Assembly: GCF_025370105.1 (NCBI RefSeq)
Contig: NZ_JANQBK010000015.1
Coordinates: 62,001-126,000 of the forward strand
Reading direction: 5' to 3'
Length of the DNA stretch: 64,000 nucleotides
From: Sphingomonas hylomeconis
GTDB lineage: Bacteria > Pseudomonadota > Alphaproteobacteria > Sphingomonadales > Sphingomonadaceae
Translations under genes and position numbers: made by a program
The notes under the pieces: model-generated
What the model saw: the letters and a program-made list of their open reading frames with translations, nothing else
Databases searched by the model: none
What the model was told of the DNA's origin: nothing
Part shown: positions 16,531 to 25,449 of the stretch, piece after piece
How the letters are laid out: each line of letters starts with the position of its first letter
How positions within the stretch are numbered: the stretch's first letter is position 1

Positions 16531-17294
16531 TCCTTACCAACAACGATCTCGAACGCTACGCCCGCCATATCGTGCTCAAGGAAGTCGGCGGCGCCGGGCA
16601 GATGGCGCTGCGCCGCGCGACCGTGGCGGTGGTCGGCGCGGGCGGCATTGGAAGCCCGGCACTGCAATATCTCGCCGCGGCCGGGATCGGCCGGCTGATC
16701 GTGATCGACGACGATACGGTCGATCTCTCCAACCTGCAGCGCCAGACGATCTTCGGCACCGCCGACATCGGCCAGCGCAAGGCGGCCGCCGCAGCGATCG
16801 CGATCGCCGCGCTCAATGCGAACGTCGATGTCGAGATGCACAGCGTCCGGATCGATGCCGACAATGCCGCGGCGCTGATCGCCGGCGCCGATGTGGTGCT
16901 CGACGGTTGCGACAATTTCGCGACGCGCCTGGCGGTGGCCGATGCCGCGCTCGACGCCGGCATCCCGCTCGTATCCGCCGCGGTCGGCCAGTTCGAGGGT
17001 CAGCTCGCCACGTTCCGCGGCTGGGAAGCGGACAAGCCCTGCTACCGCTGCTTCGTCGGCAACGATCCCGATCGCGCCGAGGCGAGTTGCGCCGAACAGG
17101 GCGTGCTCGGCGCGATGACCGGCGTGATGGGCAGCCTCGCCGCGCTCGAAGTCATGCGTGCGATCGTCGGCTTCGGCGACGACAGCGCGGGCAAGCTGCT
17201 GCTCGTCGACGCGCTCGCCTTCCGCTTCCGCACGATCACGCTGCCCAAGGATCCGGGCTGCCGCTGCGCGCCGGCGCCCTCCCCGGCACCCTGA
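16491..17294 (+). CDS. moeB: MoeB/ThiF/HesA family adenylyltransferase (E1-like)
   Basis: ATP-dependent adenylation of the C-terminal glycine of a ubiquitin-like sulfur carrier (MoaD or ThiS), for molybdopterin or thiamine synthesis. The family is clear: YARHIVLKEVGGAGQ near the start, VVGAGGIGSPALQYLAAAG (nucleotide binding), RQTIFGTADIGQRKA, DGCDNFATR, and two zinc-binding Cys pairs CYRC and CRC at the end. I cannot decide MoeB versus ThiF from sequence alone, and no rhodanese domain is attached. The first ATG (16491) overlaps the previous gene by 40 bp; the conserved region begins about residue 17 and no better start codon lies between, so the N-terminus is uncertain. Confidence 0.9.
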   Translation: MVSRDDRVRLERLILTNNDLERYARHIVLKEVGGAGQMALRRATVAVVGAGGIGSPALQYLAAAGIGRLIVIDDDTVDLSNLQRQTIFGTADIGQRKAAAAAIAIAALNANVDVEMHSVRIDADNAAALIAGADVVLDGCDNFATRLAVADAALDAGIPLVSAAVGQFEGQLATFRGWEADKPCYRCFVGNDPDRAEASCAEQGVLGAMTGVMGSLAALEVMRAIVGFGDDSAGKLLLVDALAFRFRTITLPKDPGCRCAPAPSPAP

Positions 17295-17345
17295 CGATCG
17301 GCGGCTAGCGCCCGCGACGGGGACGTGCAGACTGCAAAGCCCGCA

Positions 17346-17663
17346 TCAGAAATGCCATTTCAGCGTCACCGCCGCGGCCGGCACCGTCGCCACCGGGGTT
17401 TCATGCTGGATCACATGGACCATCCCCTCCGCGTTCAATGGCCCCCCGAATGTCGGGCGCAGCGGTTTCGCCTCGAAGCCGCTGCTATCGGCAAGCCAGA
17501 TCTCCATGTTTTTCGGCGCACAGACGATGATATCGTCCGATCCGGCGCGATCCGCACAGGTCGCTTCCCGGACCGGCACCTTGGCCAGATCGAACCCCTC
17601 GATGGAGGCAAGGACGGTCGGCGCGCCGCTCGCTGCGAACGCCACGATCAGCCCCGTCAGCAT
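17346..17663 (-). CDS. Secreted hypothetical protein
   Basis: A 105-residue protein with a hydrophobic N-terminal signal (MLTGLIVAFAASGAPTVLA), then a short domain with two cysteines (EATCADRAGSDDIIVCAPKN) and a strand-rich end. AAGGGA lies before the ATG at 17661-17663. The DDIIVC pattern around the second Cys recurs, as far as I recall, in small sphingomonad secreted proteins of unknown function. It lies 26 bp downstream of the M16 protease gene on the same strand and is probably co-transcribed with it. Confidence 0.75.
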   Translation of the reverse strand: MLTGLIVAFAASGAPTVLASIEGFDLAKVPVREATCADRAGSDDIIVCAPKNMEIWLADSSGFEAKPLRPTFGGPLNAEGMVHVIQHETPVATVPAAAVTLKWHF

Positions 17664-17689
17664 GAGCGTTTCCCTTGCAACACAGACGG

Positions 17690-19165
17690 TTATTGCCGGA
17701 TCTTGCAGCGCGGATCGGCGCCGTCGGCGGTCGCCCGGATCGCACCTTCGGGGTCGCCGACCCCAATGAATTCGGGCAATTCGACCCGCAGATGCTCGCG
17801 GCCGGCGCGCCATTGCGCTTGCCACCAGTCCCCGCCGGTCCGCGTGCCGACTTTGGGCAACCAGCGCACCGCGCGCTGCAGCATCTCATCGGGCGGAATC
17901 AGTGCTTCGCCGGCCGCCAGCGCATGCGACAGATCCTTGGCCAGATCGACATTGGGCACGGTGGCCATCGCGCCGGCGCGTTGCTCGAGTTCCCGGATCA
18001 CGCCCTGCTTGGCCGCGCGCCATTCCTCATCGGAGAAGCCGGTCGTCGCGAGATCGCACGTCATCCGGCGCAATCCGGCGATGGCCGGGCGCCACGCATC
18101 GCCGGCGAAATTGTCCCACAGCATGATCTGCCGGTGGCCCTGTTCGCCATTGTCGATGAACATCCCGACCTTGCCCGCTGGCCCGGCCGGCTGCGCGCGG
18201 GCGAGTCGATCGTTGACCGCGCGGGTCGCCAGCATGTCCATCAGCATGCGCTCGGCCTGCACGCGGCGCGAGGCCGGCGGGGCCGGCGTCGGCATGACCA
18301 CGCTGATCAGCGCCGTCCGGCGCCCCTGCGGCTGCGCGGCGAAACTGATCGGCCGGATGCGATCGGCCTTGAACATCGGCGCGGGCGGCGCGGCAGCCGC
18401 AGGATCGGCCTTCCAATCGCCAAAGCGCTGTTCGATCAACGCCCGCACCCGCGCCGCATCGACGTTCCCGACAACCACGATCATCATGTTTTCCGGCCGA
18501 TACAGCCGCTGATAGAGGCCGCGAATCGTCGCGATCGACGCGGTCGGCACGTCGTCGGAATTCTGCGCATCGATCCTGTCATTGGGCGATTGCGGCGCGA
18601 CGGCGGCGATGTAGCTGGCATAGACGTCATTGCCGGGTTTCCGCCCGGCCATCTCGCGCATCACGTCGGCGCGCTGCTCGTCGACCATATCTGCCCGGAA
18701 GATCAGGTCGGTGGCCGCGCCGCGAAACAGGCCGAGCAACGTGCCGAGATCCGCCGCCGTCGTGGTCCGCGTCGACAAGAAATAGTTCGTTTCGCGCCAC
18801 GAGGTCGTGCCGGCCGACGGCGCCGGGAAGGTCAGCGGCAGGCCGATGCGGATGAAGTGCCGCACCTCGTCCGGCGCGTCGGTCGTCGGGCTGACCAGCA
18901 GCAGATGCTCGATCAGATGCGCCAACCCGCGCTCGCCCGGCCGCCGCTCGGCGATGAAACCGCCCTCGTTGCGCACCAACAGGCCGGTGCCCGGCTCCTT
19001 GCCGCTTCGCGGCAGGATCGCGTAGCGCACGCCGTTCTCCAGCCGCCCCGTCACCACCGGCCGCCAATCGCTGCCAGACGGCGCCGCCTTTGTCTGCGCC
19101 GCAGGACAAAGCGCGAATAGCGCGAGGAGGCTCAGGCGCCAGGACGACCGGGACATGCTCTGCAT
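17690..19165 (-). CDS. M16-family zinc metallopeptidase, secreted
   Basis: A 491-residue inverzincin. The zinc motif is HLIEH (HxxEH) in ERGLAHLIEHLLL, with the third ligand expected in DEQRADVMREMAGR about 75 residues on. A second M16-like half follows with RLYRPENMMIVVVGNVD, which marks the domain core. The signal peptide ends near AQTKAA. Typical periplasmic M16 proteins have one (about 420-460) or two (about 900) units; this is a single-unit form with a somewhat longer C-terminus. It should degrade or process peptides in the periplasm; substrate unknown. The start is ATG 19163-19165, with GAGG ten bases upstream. Confidence 0.93.
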   Translation of the reverse strand: MQSMSRSSWRLSLLALFALCPAAQTKAAPSGSDWRPVVTGRLENGVRYAILPRSGKEPGTGLLVRNEGGFIAERRPGERGLAHLIEHLLLVSPTTDAPDEVRHFIRIGLPLTFPAPSAGTTSWRETNYFLSTRTTTAADLGTLLGLFRGAATDLIFRADMVDEQRADVMREMAGRKPGNDVYASYIAAVAPQSPNDRIDAQNSDDVPTASIATIRGLYQRLYRPENMMIVVVGNVDAARVRALIEQRFGDWKADPAAAAPPAPMFKADRIRPISFAAQPQGRRTALISVVMPTPAPPASRRVQAERMLMDMLATRAVNDRLARAQPAGPAGKVGMFIDNGEQGHRQIMLWDNFAGDAWRPAIAGLRRMTCDLATTGFSDEEWRAAKQGVIRELEQRAGAMATVPNVDLAKDLSHALAAGEALIPPDEMLQRAVRWLPKVGTRTGGDWWQAQWRAGREHLRVELPEFIGVGDPEGAIRATADGADPRCKIRQ

Positions 19166-19297
19166 TTGCGACGATCCTCAGCAACCCAATCAGTCATCAC
19201 GGTGGGGGATGTTTGCGGCGATAAGGTGGCTAAGTCATGAGATTCGCACTCGCATCCAGTTAGCGCGCTCTTAAGCGATCGCCGCTATCCCCAGGCC

Positions 19298-20449
19298 ATG
19301 AGTTCCATCGCCCCCGCCCTGCGCAAAGTCCTCGTCGTCTTCGGCACCCGCCCCGAGGCGATCAAGCTGTTTCCCGTCGTCGCCGCGCTGCAGACCATGC
19401 CGGGCCTCGCCGTCCGCACCTGCGTCACCGCGCAGCATCGCGGGCTGCTCGATCAGGTGCTCGCCATTGCCGGCATCACGCCTGACCTGGACCTCGACAT
19501 CATGGAGCCGGGGCAAAGCCTCGATCGGCTGACCGCGCGGCTGCTCATCGCGCTGGGCGACGTGATGGACGCCGAACGGCCGGACCGCGTCATCGTGCAG
19601 GGCGACACGGCCACCGCGATGGTCGGCGCGCTCACCGCTTATTATCGCAAGATCCCCGTCTCCCATGTCGAGGCGGGGCTGCGCTCGGGCGATATCTATC
19701 AGCCTTGGCCCGAGGAAGTGAACCGCCGCATCGTCGCGCCGATCGCCGACCAGCATTTCGCCCCCACCGACACCGCCGCCGCCGCACTGATGCGCGAGAA
19801 TATCGATCCCGCGACGATCCACGTCACCGGCAACACCGTGATCGACGCGCTCTATGCCACGCAGGCCAAGCTCGCCGCCGATCCGTCGCTGGCGTCCGGC
19901 CTGGACGAGATCGCCGCGCGCTTCGCCGGCAAGCGCATCATCCTCGTCACCACGCACCGGCGCGAGAATTTCGGCGACGGCATGGCCAATATCGCGCGCG
20001 CGATCCAGGCGATCGCCGATCGCCCCGACACCGCGATCCTGTTCCCCTGCCACCCCAATCCCAACGTCGTCTCGGTAATGGACGACCTGCTCGGCGATCG
20101 TCCCAACGTCGCCCGCATCGCGCCGCTCGATTATCCGCATTTCGTCCGCGCGCTGGGGCTGTGCGAGATCGCGCTGACCGATTCCGGCGGCGTGCAGGAG
20201 GAGGCGCCGGCGCTGGGCAAGCCGGTGCTGGTGATGCGCGACACCACCGAACGGCCCGAAGGCGTCACCGCCGGCACGGCCAAGCTGATCGGCACCGATG
20301 CCGCGCGCATCGTTTCCGAAATATCAACGCTCCTCGATGATAAGGCCGCCTATTCGGCCATGGCCCGCGCCCACAATCCGTTCGGCAACGGTCATGCTTC
20401 GATCAGGATCGCAAAGGTAATCGCCGATGGTTTCGTCGCTTCGCACTGA
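19298..20449 (+). CDS. wecB: UDP-N-acetylglucosamine 2-epimerase (non-hydrolysing)
   Basis: Interconverts UDP-GlcNAc and UDP-ManNAc, the first step to UDP-ManNAcA. It is 383 residues, the normal length. Motifs: VVFGTRPEAIKLFPVV at the N-terminus, QGDTATAMVGALTAYY, HVEAGLRSGDIYQPWPEEVNR, TTHRRENFGDGM and LTDSGGVQEEAPALGKPVL near the end. Catalytic Asp, Glu and His residues of the family lie in these blocks. It opens the polysaccharide locus and overlaps wecC by 23 bp, indicating coupled expression of the two pathway steps. No hydrolysing-type signature is present. Confidence 0.97.
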   Translation: MSSIAPALRKVLVVFGTRPEAIKLFPVVAALQTMPGLAVRTCVTAQHRGLLDQVLAIAGITPDLDLDIMEPGQSLDRLTARLLIALGDVMDAERPDRVIVQGDTATAMVGALTAYYRKIPVSHVEAGLRSGDIYQPWPEEVNRRIVAPIADQHFAPTDTAAAALMRENIDPATIHVTGNTVIDALYATQAKLAADPSLASGLDEIAARFAGKRIILVTTHRRENFGDGMANIARAIQAIADRPDTAILFPCHPNPNVVSVMDDLLGDRPNVARIAPLDYPHFVRALGLCEIALTDSGGVQEEAPALGKPVLVMRDTTERPEGVTAGTAKLIGTDAARIVSEISTLLDDKAAYSAMARAHNPFGNGHASIRIAKVIADGFVASH

Positions 20450-21737
20450 TTCCCCGCTCGCCGTCGTCGTCGTCGGGCTGGGCTATATCGGCCTGCCCAC
20501 CGCGGCGATCATCGCGCGGACCGGGGCAATGGTGCTCGGCGTCGATGTGACCCCGTCGATCGTCGACACGGTCAATTCGGGCAAGGTGCATATCGAGGAG
20601 GTCGATCTCGACGGGCTGGTCTCGGGCGTCGTCGCGCGCGGCAGCTTGCGCGCCTCGATGCAGATCGAGCCGGCCGACGTGTTCGTCATCGCCGTGCCCA
20701 CCCCGTTCGCCGACGATCACGCCCCCAACATCGGCTATGTCCTGCAGGCCGCCACCACCATCGCCACCGTGCTCAAGGCCGGCGACACGGTGATCCTCGA
20801 ATCGACCTCGCCCGTCGGCACGACCGAGAAGGTCCGCGACCTGCTCGCCGAGCTGCGCCCCGATCTCAAGGTGCCGGGCAAGACCGGCGATATTCCCGAC
20901 ATCGCGATCGCCTATTGCCCCGAGCGCGTGCTGCCCGGCCGCATCCTGGTCGAACTGATCGACAATGACCGCGTGATCGGCGGCATCACGCCGCGCTGTG
21001 CGCGCAAGGCGTTGGGCTTCTACAAGCGCTTCGTCCGCGGCGCCTGCGTCACCACCAATGCGCGCGCCGCGGAGATGACCAAGCTGACCGAGAACGCCTT
21101 TCGCGACGTCAATATTGCGTTCGCCAACGAACTCAGCCGCGTCGCCGACACGATGGAGGTCGATGTGTGGGAAGTGATCCGGCTCGCCAACCGCCATCCG
21201 CGCGTCAACATCCTGTCGCCGGGCCCCGGCGTCGGCGGGCATTGCATCGCGGTCGATCCGTGGTTCCTGGTCCATGCCGATCGCGAGAATACGCCGCTGA
21301 TCCGAACCGCCCGCGAGGTGAACGACGCCAAGGTCGACTATGTCATCGCGCGCGCCGCGCTGATCATCGAGGCGCATCCGACACTGCCGGTCGCGTGCCT
21401 GGGCCTGGCGTTCAAGGCCAATATCGACGATTTCCGCGAAAGCCCCGCGCTCAAGGTGTCGAGCGTGCTGGCGCAGCGCTTCGGCGATCGGATCCATGTC
21501 GTCGAGCCCTATGCGGACGTCCTGCCGGCGGCATTCGACGGGTCCGGCGCCACGCTCACCGATCTCGACGCCGCGATCGAACAGTGCGGGATCATGATCG
21601 TGCTGGTCGATCACGATGTGTTCAAATCGGTCCCGGTCGACGAGCGCGGCAGCAAATATGTTTACGACACGCGCGGCATCTGGCCCGACCAGCCATCGCT
21701 TCGCTCACATGGCGAACCGCTTCGTCTGGTCAGTTGA
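20427..21737 (+). CDS. wecC: UDP-N-acetyl-D-mannosamine dehydrogenase
   Basis: Oxidises UDP-ManNAc twice with NAD+ to UDP-ManNAcA. It is 436 residues. The Rossmann motif is VVVGLGYIGLPTAAIIA, the family block ESTSPVGTTEKV, and the catalytic Cys lies in GPGVGGHCIAVDPWFLV; LAFKANIDDFRESPALKV is the conserved C-terminal NDP-binding region. The start ATG 20427 lies inside the end of wecB. Together with wecB it gives a complete two-step route to UDP-ManNAcA. Its stop overlaps the stop of the convergent M48 gene by 8 bp. Confidence 0.96.
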   Translation: MVSSLRTDSPLAVVVVGLGYIGLPTAAIIARTGAMVLGVDVTPSIVDTVNSGKVHIEEVDLDGLVSGVVARGSLRASMQIEPADVFVIAVPTPFADDHAPNIGYVLQAATTIATVLKAGDTVILESTSPVGTTEKVRDLLAELRPDLKVPGKTGDIPDIAIAYCPERVLPGRILVELIDNDRVIGGITPRCARKALGFYKRFVRGACVTTNARAAEMTKLTENAFRDVNIAFANELSRVADTMEVDVWEVIRLANRHPRVNILSPGPGVGGHCIAVDPWFLVHADRENTPLIRTAREVNDAKVDYVIARAALIIEAHPTLPVACLGLAFKANIDDFRESPALKVSSVLAQRFGDRIHVVEPYADVLPAAFDGSGATLTDLDAAIEQCGIMIVLVDHDVFKSVPVDERGSKYVYDTRGIWPDQPSLRSHGEPLRLVS

Positions 21738-22701
21738 TCGGGCGCAACCGACCGGCAAAATACGCCGGTCGCAGCGGTCGCGCGGCATCCGGCGGGATCG
21801 CGGCGGCTTCCTTGCCCAGTGCTGCCGCGCGGTCGGACCAGGCCGGGTGGCCCGGGCCGCACAGCAGGGTACAGCCATGTTCCGGGCCGTAGCGTCGCCA
21901 GAAGCGCGCCGCGTCCACCGGATCGTACCCGGCATTGGCCAATAGATAGACCGACAAGCGATCGGCCTCGATCTCCGTCCGCCGCACCGCTGCCGCCCGC
22001 CGCCCGCCCTTGGTCCGCGTCAGCTCCGCATGGTGGCCGAGGACCAGATGCGCCAGCTCGTGTGCAACCACGGCGGCGACGAAAGTGTCGTCATAGCTAT
22101 CGAGGAAGCCATAGCCGATCTGGATCAATCCCGGGCTGCTGCTTGCGTCGAATCGCTTGTCCAGCAACAGCTCCAGCCGGGCCCGGCACGAGGGGATCGC
22201 ATCGACCGTGACCGCGCGCGATGTGCCGCGCCGTTGCACGACAAACTGGATCGGCCCTGTCGCGGGCCGCGCCGCCAGGCCGTCGGCGACCTGCCTCAAG
22301 ACCCTGGTGGTCGGTGCCCCGGCGGTGGGCAGCGCCGCGTCGAACGGCACGCCCGCGATCGATGCTATCGAATCGTCGGGGCGCAGCCCGGCGCGATCCG
22401 CCGGGCTGTCCGGTATCACCCCCTCCACCCCGATCGCTGTCGTAAAGTCGAACGCGACGCGCACCCGCTCGCGATCGCCGCCCTGATAGGCACCCAGTGC
22501 GTGCAGAACGAGACCGGTTCCAGGTTCCTGCATGTGGCACAGCGCGGCATTCCCGACATTCAGGCGCCATGCGATCCTTGCCAGCCGCAGATCAGCGGCG
22601 CGCATCGTCTCGAACGCAGCGTCGTCGCCCGCCAGCGCAAGGCCCGCCGCCAGCAGGCAGCACGCGCCCAGACCTCCGCGCAGCCACCGCCCGACTTTCA
22701 A
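21730..22701 (-). CDS. M48-type metalloprotease with N-terminal PDZ-like domain, secreted
   Basis: About 323 residues: signal peptide (VGRWLRGGLGACCLLAAGLA), a PDZ-like domain around residues 85-180 (GVEGVIPDSPADRAGLRPDDSI), and an M48-like zinc domain with HELAHLVLGHH (HExxH) and the third-ligand region RTEIEADRLSVYLLANAGY. The order PDZ then protease, with no repeats after, differs from BepA (M48 plus TPR). I chose TTG 22699-22701, eight bases after AGGAG, over a GTG at 22761 that lacks a ribosome-binding site. A periplasmic quality-control role at the envelope is plausible; the substrate is unknown. It converges with wecC. Confidence 0.88.
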   Translation of the reverse strand: MKVGRWLRGGLGACCLLAAGLALAGDDAAFETMRAADLRLARIAWRLNVGNAALCHMQEPGTGLVLHALGAYQGGDRERVRVAFDFTTAIGVEGVIPDSPADRAGLRPDDSIASIAGVPFDAALPTAGAPTTRVLRQVADGLAARPATGPIQFVVQRRGTSRAVTVDAIPSCRARLELLLDKRFDASSSPGLIQIGYGFLDSYDDTFVAAVVAHELAHLVLGHHAELTRTKGGRRAAAVRRTEIEADRLSVYLLANAGYDPVDAARFWRRYGPEHGCTLLCGPGHPAWSDRAAALGKEAAAIPPDAARPLRPAYFAGRLRPIN

Positions 22702-22835
22702 CCGCGACACTCCTGCATTGGAACGATCCCTTGATTGCGCGCAGGAAAACACTGTTGTCACGAACGGGCAACCGGCTACTAGCGGCGCGGCCGCGCGACC
22801 TCAATCGCACGGCGCCAATGCAGGGTGAAGATTAC

Positions 22836-23867
22836 ATGAGCCAACCGATCCTCGTGACGGGTGCAGCCGGTTTTATCGGCATGCATGTCGCCATCGCGCT
22901 GCTCGCACGCGGCGAAAGCGTGGTCGGCGTTGATAATCTCAACGATTATTATGCGGTGCAGCTGAAGCGCGACCGGCTCGCCGAGATCGTCAAGGCCGGC
23001 GGCGACCGCTTCCGCTTCGTCGAACTCGATTTCGCCGACGATAAGGCGATGGACGCCTTTGCCGAAACGACCGCGTTCGATCGCATCGTGCATCTCGGCG
23101 CGCAGGCCGGCGTGCGCTATTCGATCGATAACCCGCGTGCCTATGCCCGGTCCAACCTGTCCGGGCACCTCAATATCCTGGAACTCGCGCGCCACCGGCG
23201 CGTCGCCCACCTCGTCTATGCCTCCTCATCGTCCGTCTACGGCGGCAATGAGCATCTTCCCTTCTCCGTCGACGACCGCGTCGATCATCCGCTGTCGCTG
23301 TACGCCGCGACCAAGAAGTCGGACGAACTGATGAGCGAGACATACGCCCATCTGTATCGCCTGCCGCAGACCGGCTTGCGCTTCTTCACGGTCTATGGGC
23401 CCTGGGGCCGCCCCGACATGGCCATGTGGCTGTTCACCGACGCGATCCTCGAGGGACGGCCGATCAAGGTGTTCAACGATGGCGCCATGCGCCGCGACTT
23501 CACCTACATCGATGATATCGTCAGCGGCATCGTCGCTTCGCTGGATAATCCGCCGCCCGACGACGGCGCGATCAAGGCGGGCGGCAGCACCAAGCCGCAC
23601 CGCGTTTACAATATTGGCAACAACCGGTCGGAGGAACTGCTGCGGCTGATCGACGTGATCGAGCAGGCGTGCGGGCGCAAAGCGGAGCGGATCATGCTGC
23701 CGATGCAGGACGGCGATGTGAAGGACACCTTCGCCGATATCAGCGCGATCGAGAGCGATCTCGGCTATCGCCCGACGACCAGCATCGATGTCGGGGTGCC
23801 CGCCTTCGTCGATTGGTATCGCGATTACGTCCCGACACTGCAGGCGAAAGCGTTACAAGCCCAGTGA
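22836..23867 (+). CDS. UDP-glucuronate 4-epimerase
   Basis: Converts UDP-glucuronate to UDP-galacturonate (CapI/LspL/Cap1J group). It is 343 residues. VTGAAGFIGMHVA is the NAD-binding loop, and VYASSSSVYGG with SLYAATKKSDELM supplies the Ser and the Tyr-x3-Lys catalytic residues. TVYGPWGRPDMAMWLFT and MRRDFTYIDDIVSGI are specific to this epimerase group. ATG 22836 has GGGTGAAG upstream; an ATG six codons earlier is an alternative. The next gene begins within its stop codon (GTGA), so it is co-translated with the flippase. It should supply GalA for the repeat unit. Confidence 0.93.
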   Translation: MSQPILVTGAAGFIGMHVAIALLARGESVVGVDNLNDYYAVQLKRDRLAEIVKAGGDRFRFVELDFADDKAMDAFAETTAFDRIVHLGAQAGVRYSIDNPRAYARSNLSGHLNILELARHRRVAHLVYASSSSVYGGNEHLPFSVDDRVDHPLSLYAATKKSDELMSETYAHLYRLPQTGLRFFTVYGPWGRPDMAMWLFTDAILEGRPIKVFNDGAMRRDFTYIDDIVSGIVASLDNPPPDDGAIKAGGSTKPHRVYNIGNNRSEELLRLIDVIEQACGRKAERIMLPMQDGDVKDTFADISAIESDLGYRPTTSIDVGVPAFVDWYRDYVPTLQAKALQAQ

Positions 23868-25363
23868 ACGGCTCGGAAGTCATTGAACGGGGCCGCCCCG
23901 AAAATTTCGGTACGATGATCGCACGCAGCGGGGCATGGATGGTCGGCGCGCGGTTCGGCCGCACGTTCATCACGCTGATCAGCATGGTGGCACTAGCCCG
24001 CCTGCTTACCCCAACCGATTTCGGCATCGTCGCGATATCGTCGTCGATCATCGTGCTTGTGCTCTCGCTGCTGGAGGGATTGATCGACGTTCCCGTGATG
24101 CGGCAGGATGACCTGACGACGGACATGTTGCGCAGCCTGATCTGGCTCAGCCTGCTGGTCGTCGCCATATTCGGCACGATTCTCTTCTTCGTCGCGCCGC
24201 TCGCGGAACGCGTCATGGAGTTTCCGCGACTATCCGAAGCGTTGCGGCTAGCGATCCCGGTGTTGCTGATGAACGTTCATTTCATCGCCGGCACGGCCGT
24301 ATTGCGTCGACAGCTGCGCTTCCGCGAGGCAGCGTTGCTGTCGATCGCCTCGGCCGTGGCCTATTCGCTGCCGGCCGTGATCATGGCGTTTGCCGGCTTC
24401 GGCCTGTGGAGCATCCTGATCGCGCAGAATATCGGCATGTTCGCCACCGCCATCGCCTTCTCGGTCCGCGCCGGGATCGGCCTGGCCCTTCCCGAGCGCT
24501 TCACGCTCGCCGGTGTCGGCATGGTCGGCGGATCGGGGGCGTTATCGCGCGTCCTGGCCTGGGCATGGACATCGGTCGACACGTTGATCGTCGGGCTGCT
24601 GCTCGGCCCTGCCGCGACCGGTCTCTATGCCCGGGCGTACAACATCAATGTCCAGATGAAGGAGCCGTTTGCCGCGGTCGACCAGACGCTGCGCCAGGCG
24701 TTTGCCGGCTTGAAGGGCCGCGACGGGGGACTGGTCGAGCACAGCGTGATGGGGCTGCGCCTCGTCACTATGCTGAGCGGGCTAGTCGCCGCTGCGGTCA
24801 TCGTCCTGCGCGAACCGATCGTGCTGGTGCTGCTCGGCACGCAATGGCTGTCGGCCGCCCCCGTCGTGGCGATACTGGCGGCGAGCTTTCCGGCTCGGAT
24901 CGGACGGCTGTATTTCGACAGCCTCTCCGCCTCGGCGGGCAGTATGACCAATCTCATCCTTCGGCAGCTGTTCCTGCTCGTCGTCATCACGCTGGGCCTG
25001 TTGATCTTTGCCCGGCAGGGGCTGCAATATGTCGCGCTCGTCGTGTCTGGTGCGGTCTATATTGCGATGTTGCTGCCACAGGCTCGTTCGGAAACGGGGT
25101 CATACGGCACGTTGGGCAAGCTTCTGATGGCCATGTTGCCCGGCACGGCGCTGGGGGCGATCATCGTCGGCATCGACACAATGATCTTACGGCCAGCCAT
25201 CGACGGCTGGTCATTCCGGTTCGCATGCCAGGTCGTCTTGCTGGCACTGGGTTCCGTTCCGGTCATCCTGTTGCCCGACCGATGGTTGCCGGGCAGATGG
25301 TCGGCGGCGCGCAAGCGGATGTTGCACAGGACTCCTTTTGCCGGCAAGGGTGGGGGCTCGTAA
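23864..25363 (+). CDS. wzx: Wzx-type polysaccharide flippase
   Basis: A 499-residue polytopic membrane protein of the MATE/polysaccharide-transporter fold, expected to move undecaprenyl-PP-linked repeat units across the inner membrane. Multiple hydrophobic segments span the length (for example ISSSIIVLVLSLLEGL, IGMFATAIAFSV, LFLLVVITLGLLIFA). Family blocks include VALARLLTPTDFGIVAI near the start and GLYARAYNINVQMKEP mid-protein. The GTG start (23864-23866) overlaps the epimerase stop as GTGA. No other flippase is seen in the window, so this is the candidate for the locus. Confidence 0.9.
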   Translation: MNGSEVIERGRPENFGTMIARSGAWMVGARFGRTFITLISMVALARLLTPTDFGIVAISSSIIVLVLSLLEGLIDVPVMRQDDLTTDMLRSLIWLSLLVVAIFGTILFFVAPLAERVMEFPRLSEALRLAIPVLLMNVHFIAGTAVLRRQLRFREAALLSIASAVAYSLPAVIMAFAGFGLWSILIAQNIGMFATAIAFSVRAGIGLALPERFTLAGVGMVGGSGALSRVLAWAWTSVDTLIVGLLLGPAATGLYARAYNINVQMKEPFAAVDQTLRQAFAGLKGRDGGLVEHSVMGLRLVTMLSGLVAAAVIVLREPIVLVLLGTQWLSAAPVVAILAASFPARIGRLYFDSLSASAGSMTNLILRQLFLLVVITLGLLIFARQGLQYVALVVSGAVYIAMLLPQARSETGSYGTLGKLLMAMLPGTALGAIIVGIDTMILRPAIDGWSFRFACQVVLLALGSVPVILLPDRWLPGRWSAARKRMLHRTPFAGKGGGS

Positions 25364-25449
25364 CGACCCGGCAACGAAATCAAGTGGCGCCGGCTTCTGT
25401 CGATTTAGATTCGCTCCGCTTGTTGCCATCTTATGTCCGATGAGAGGCG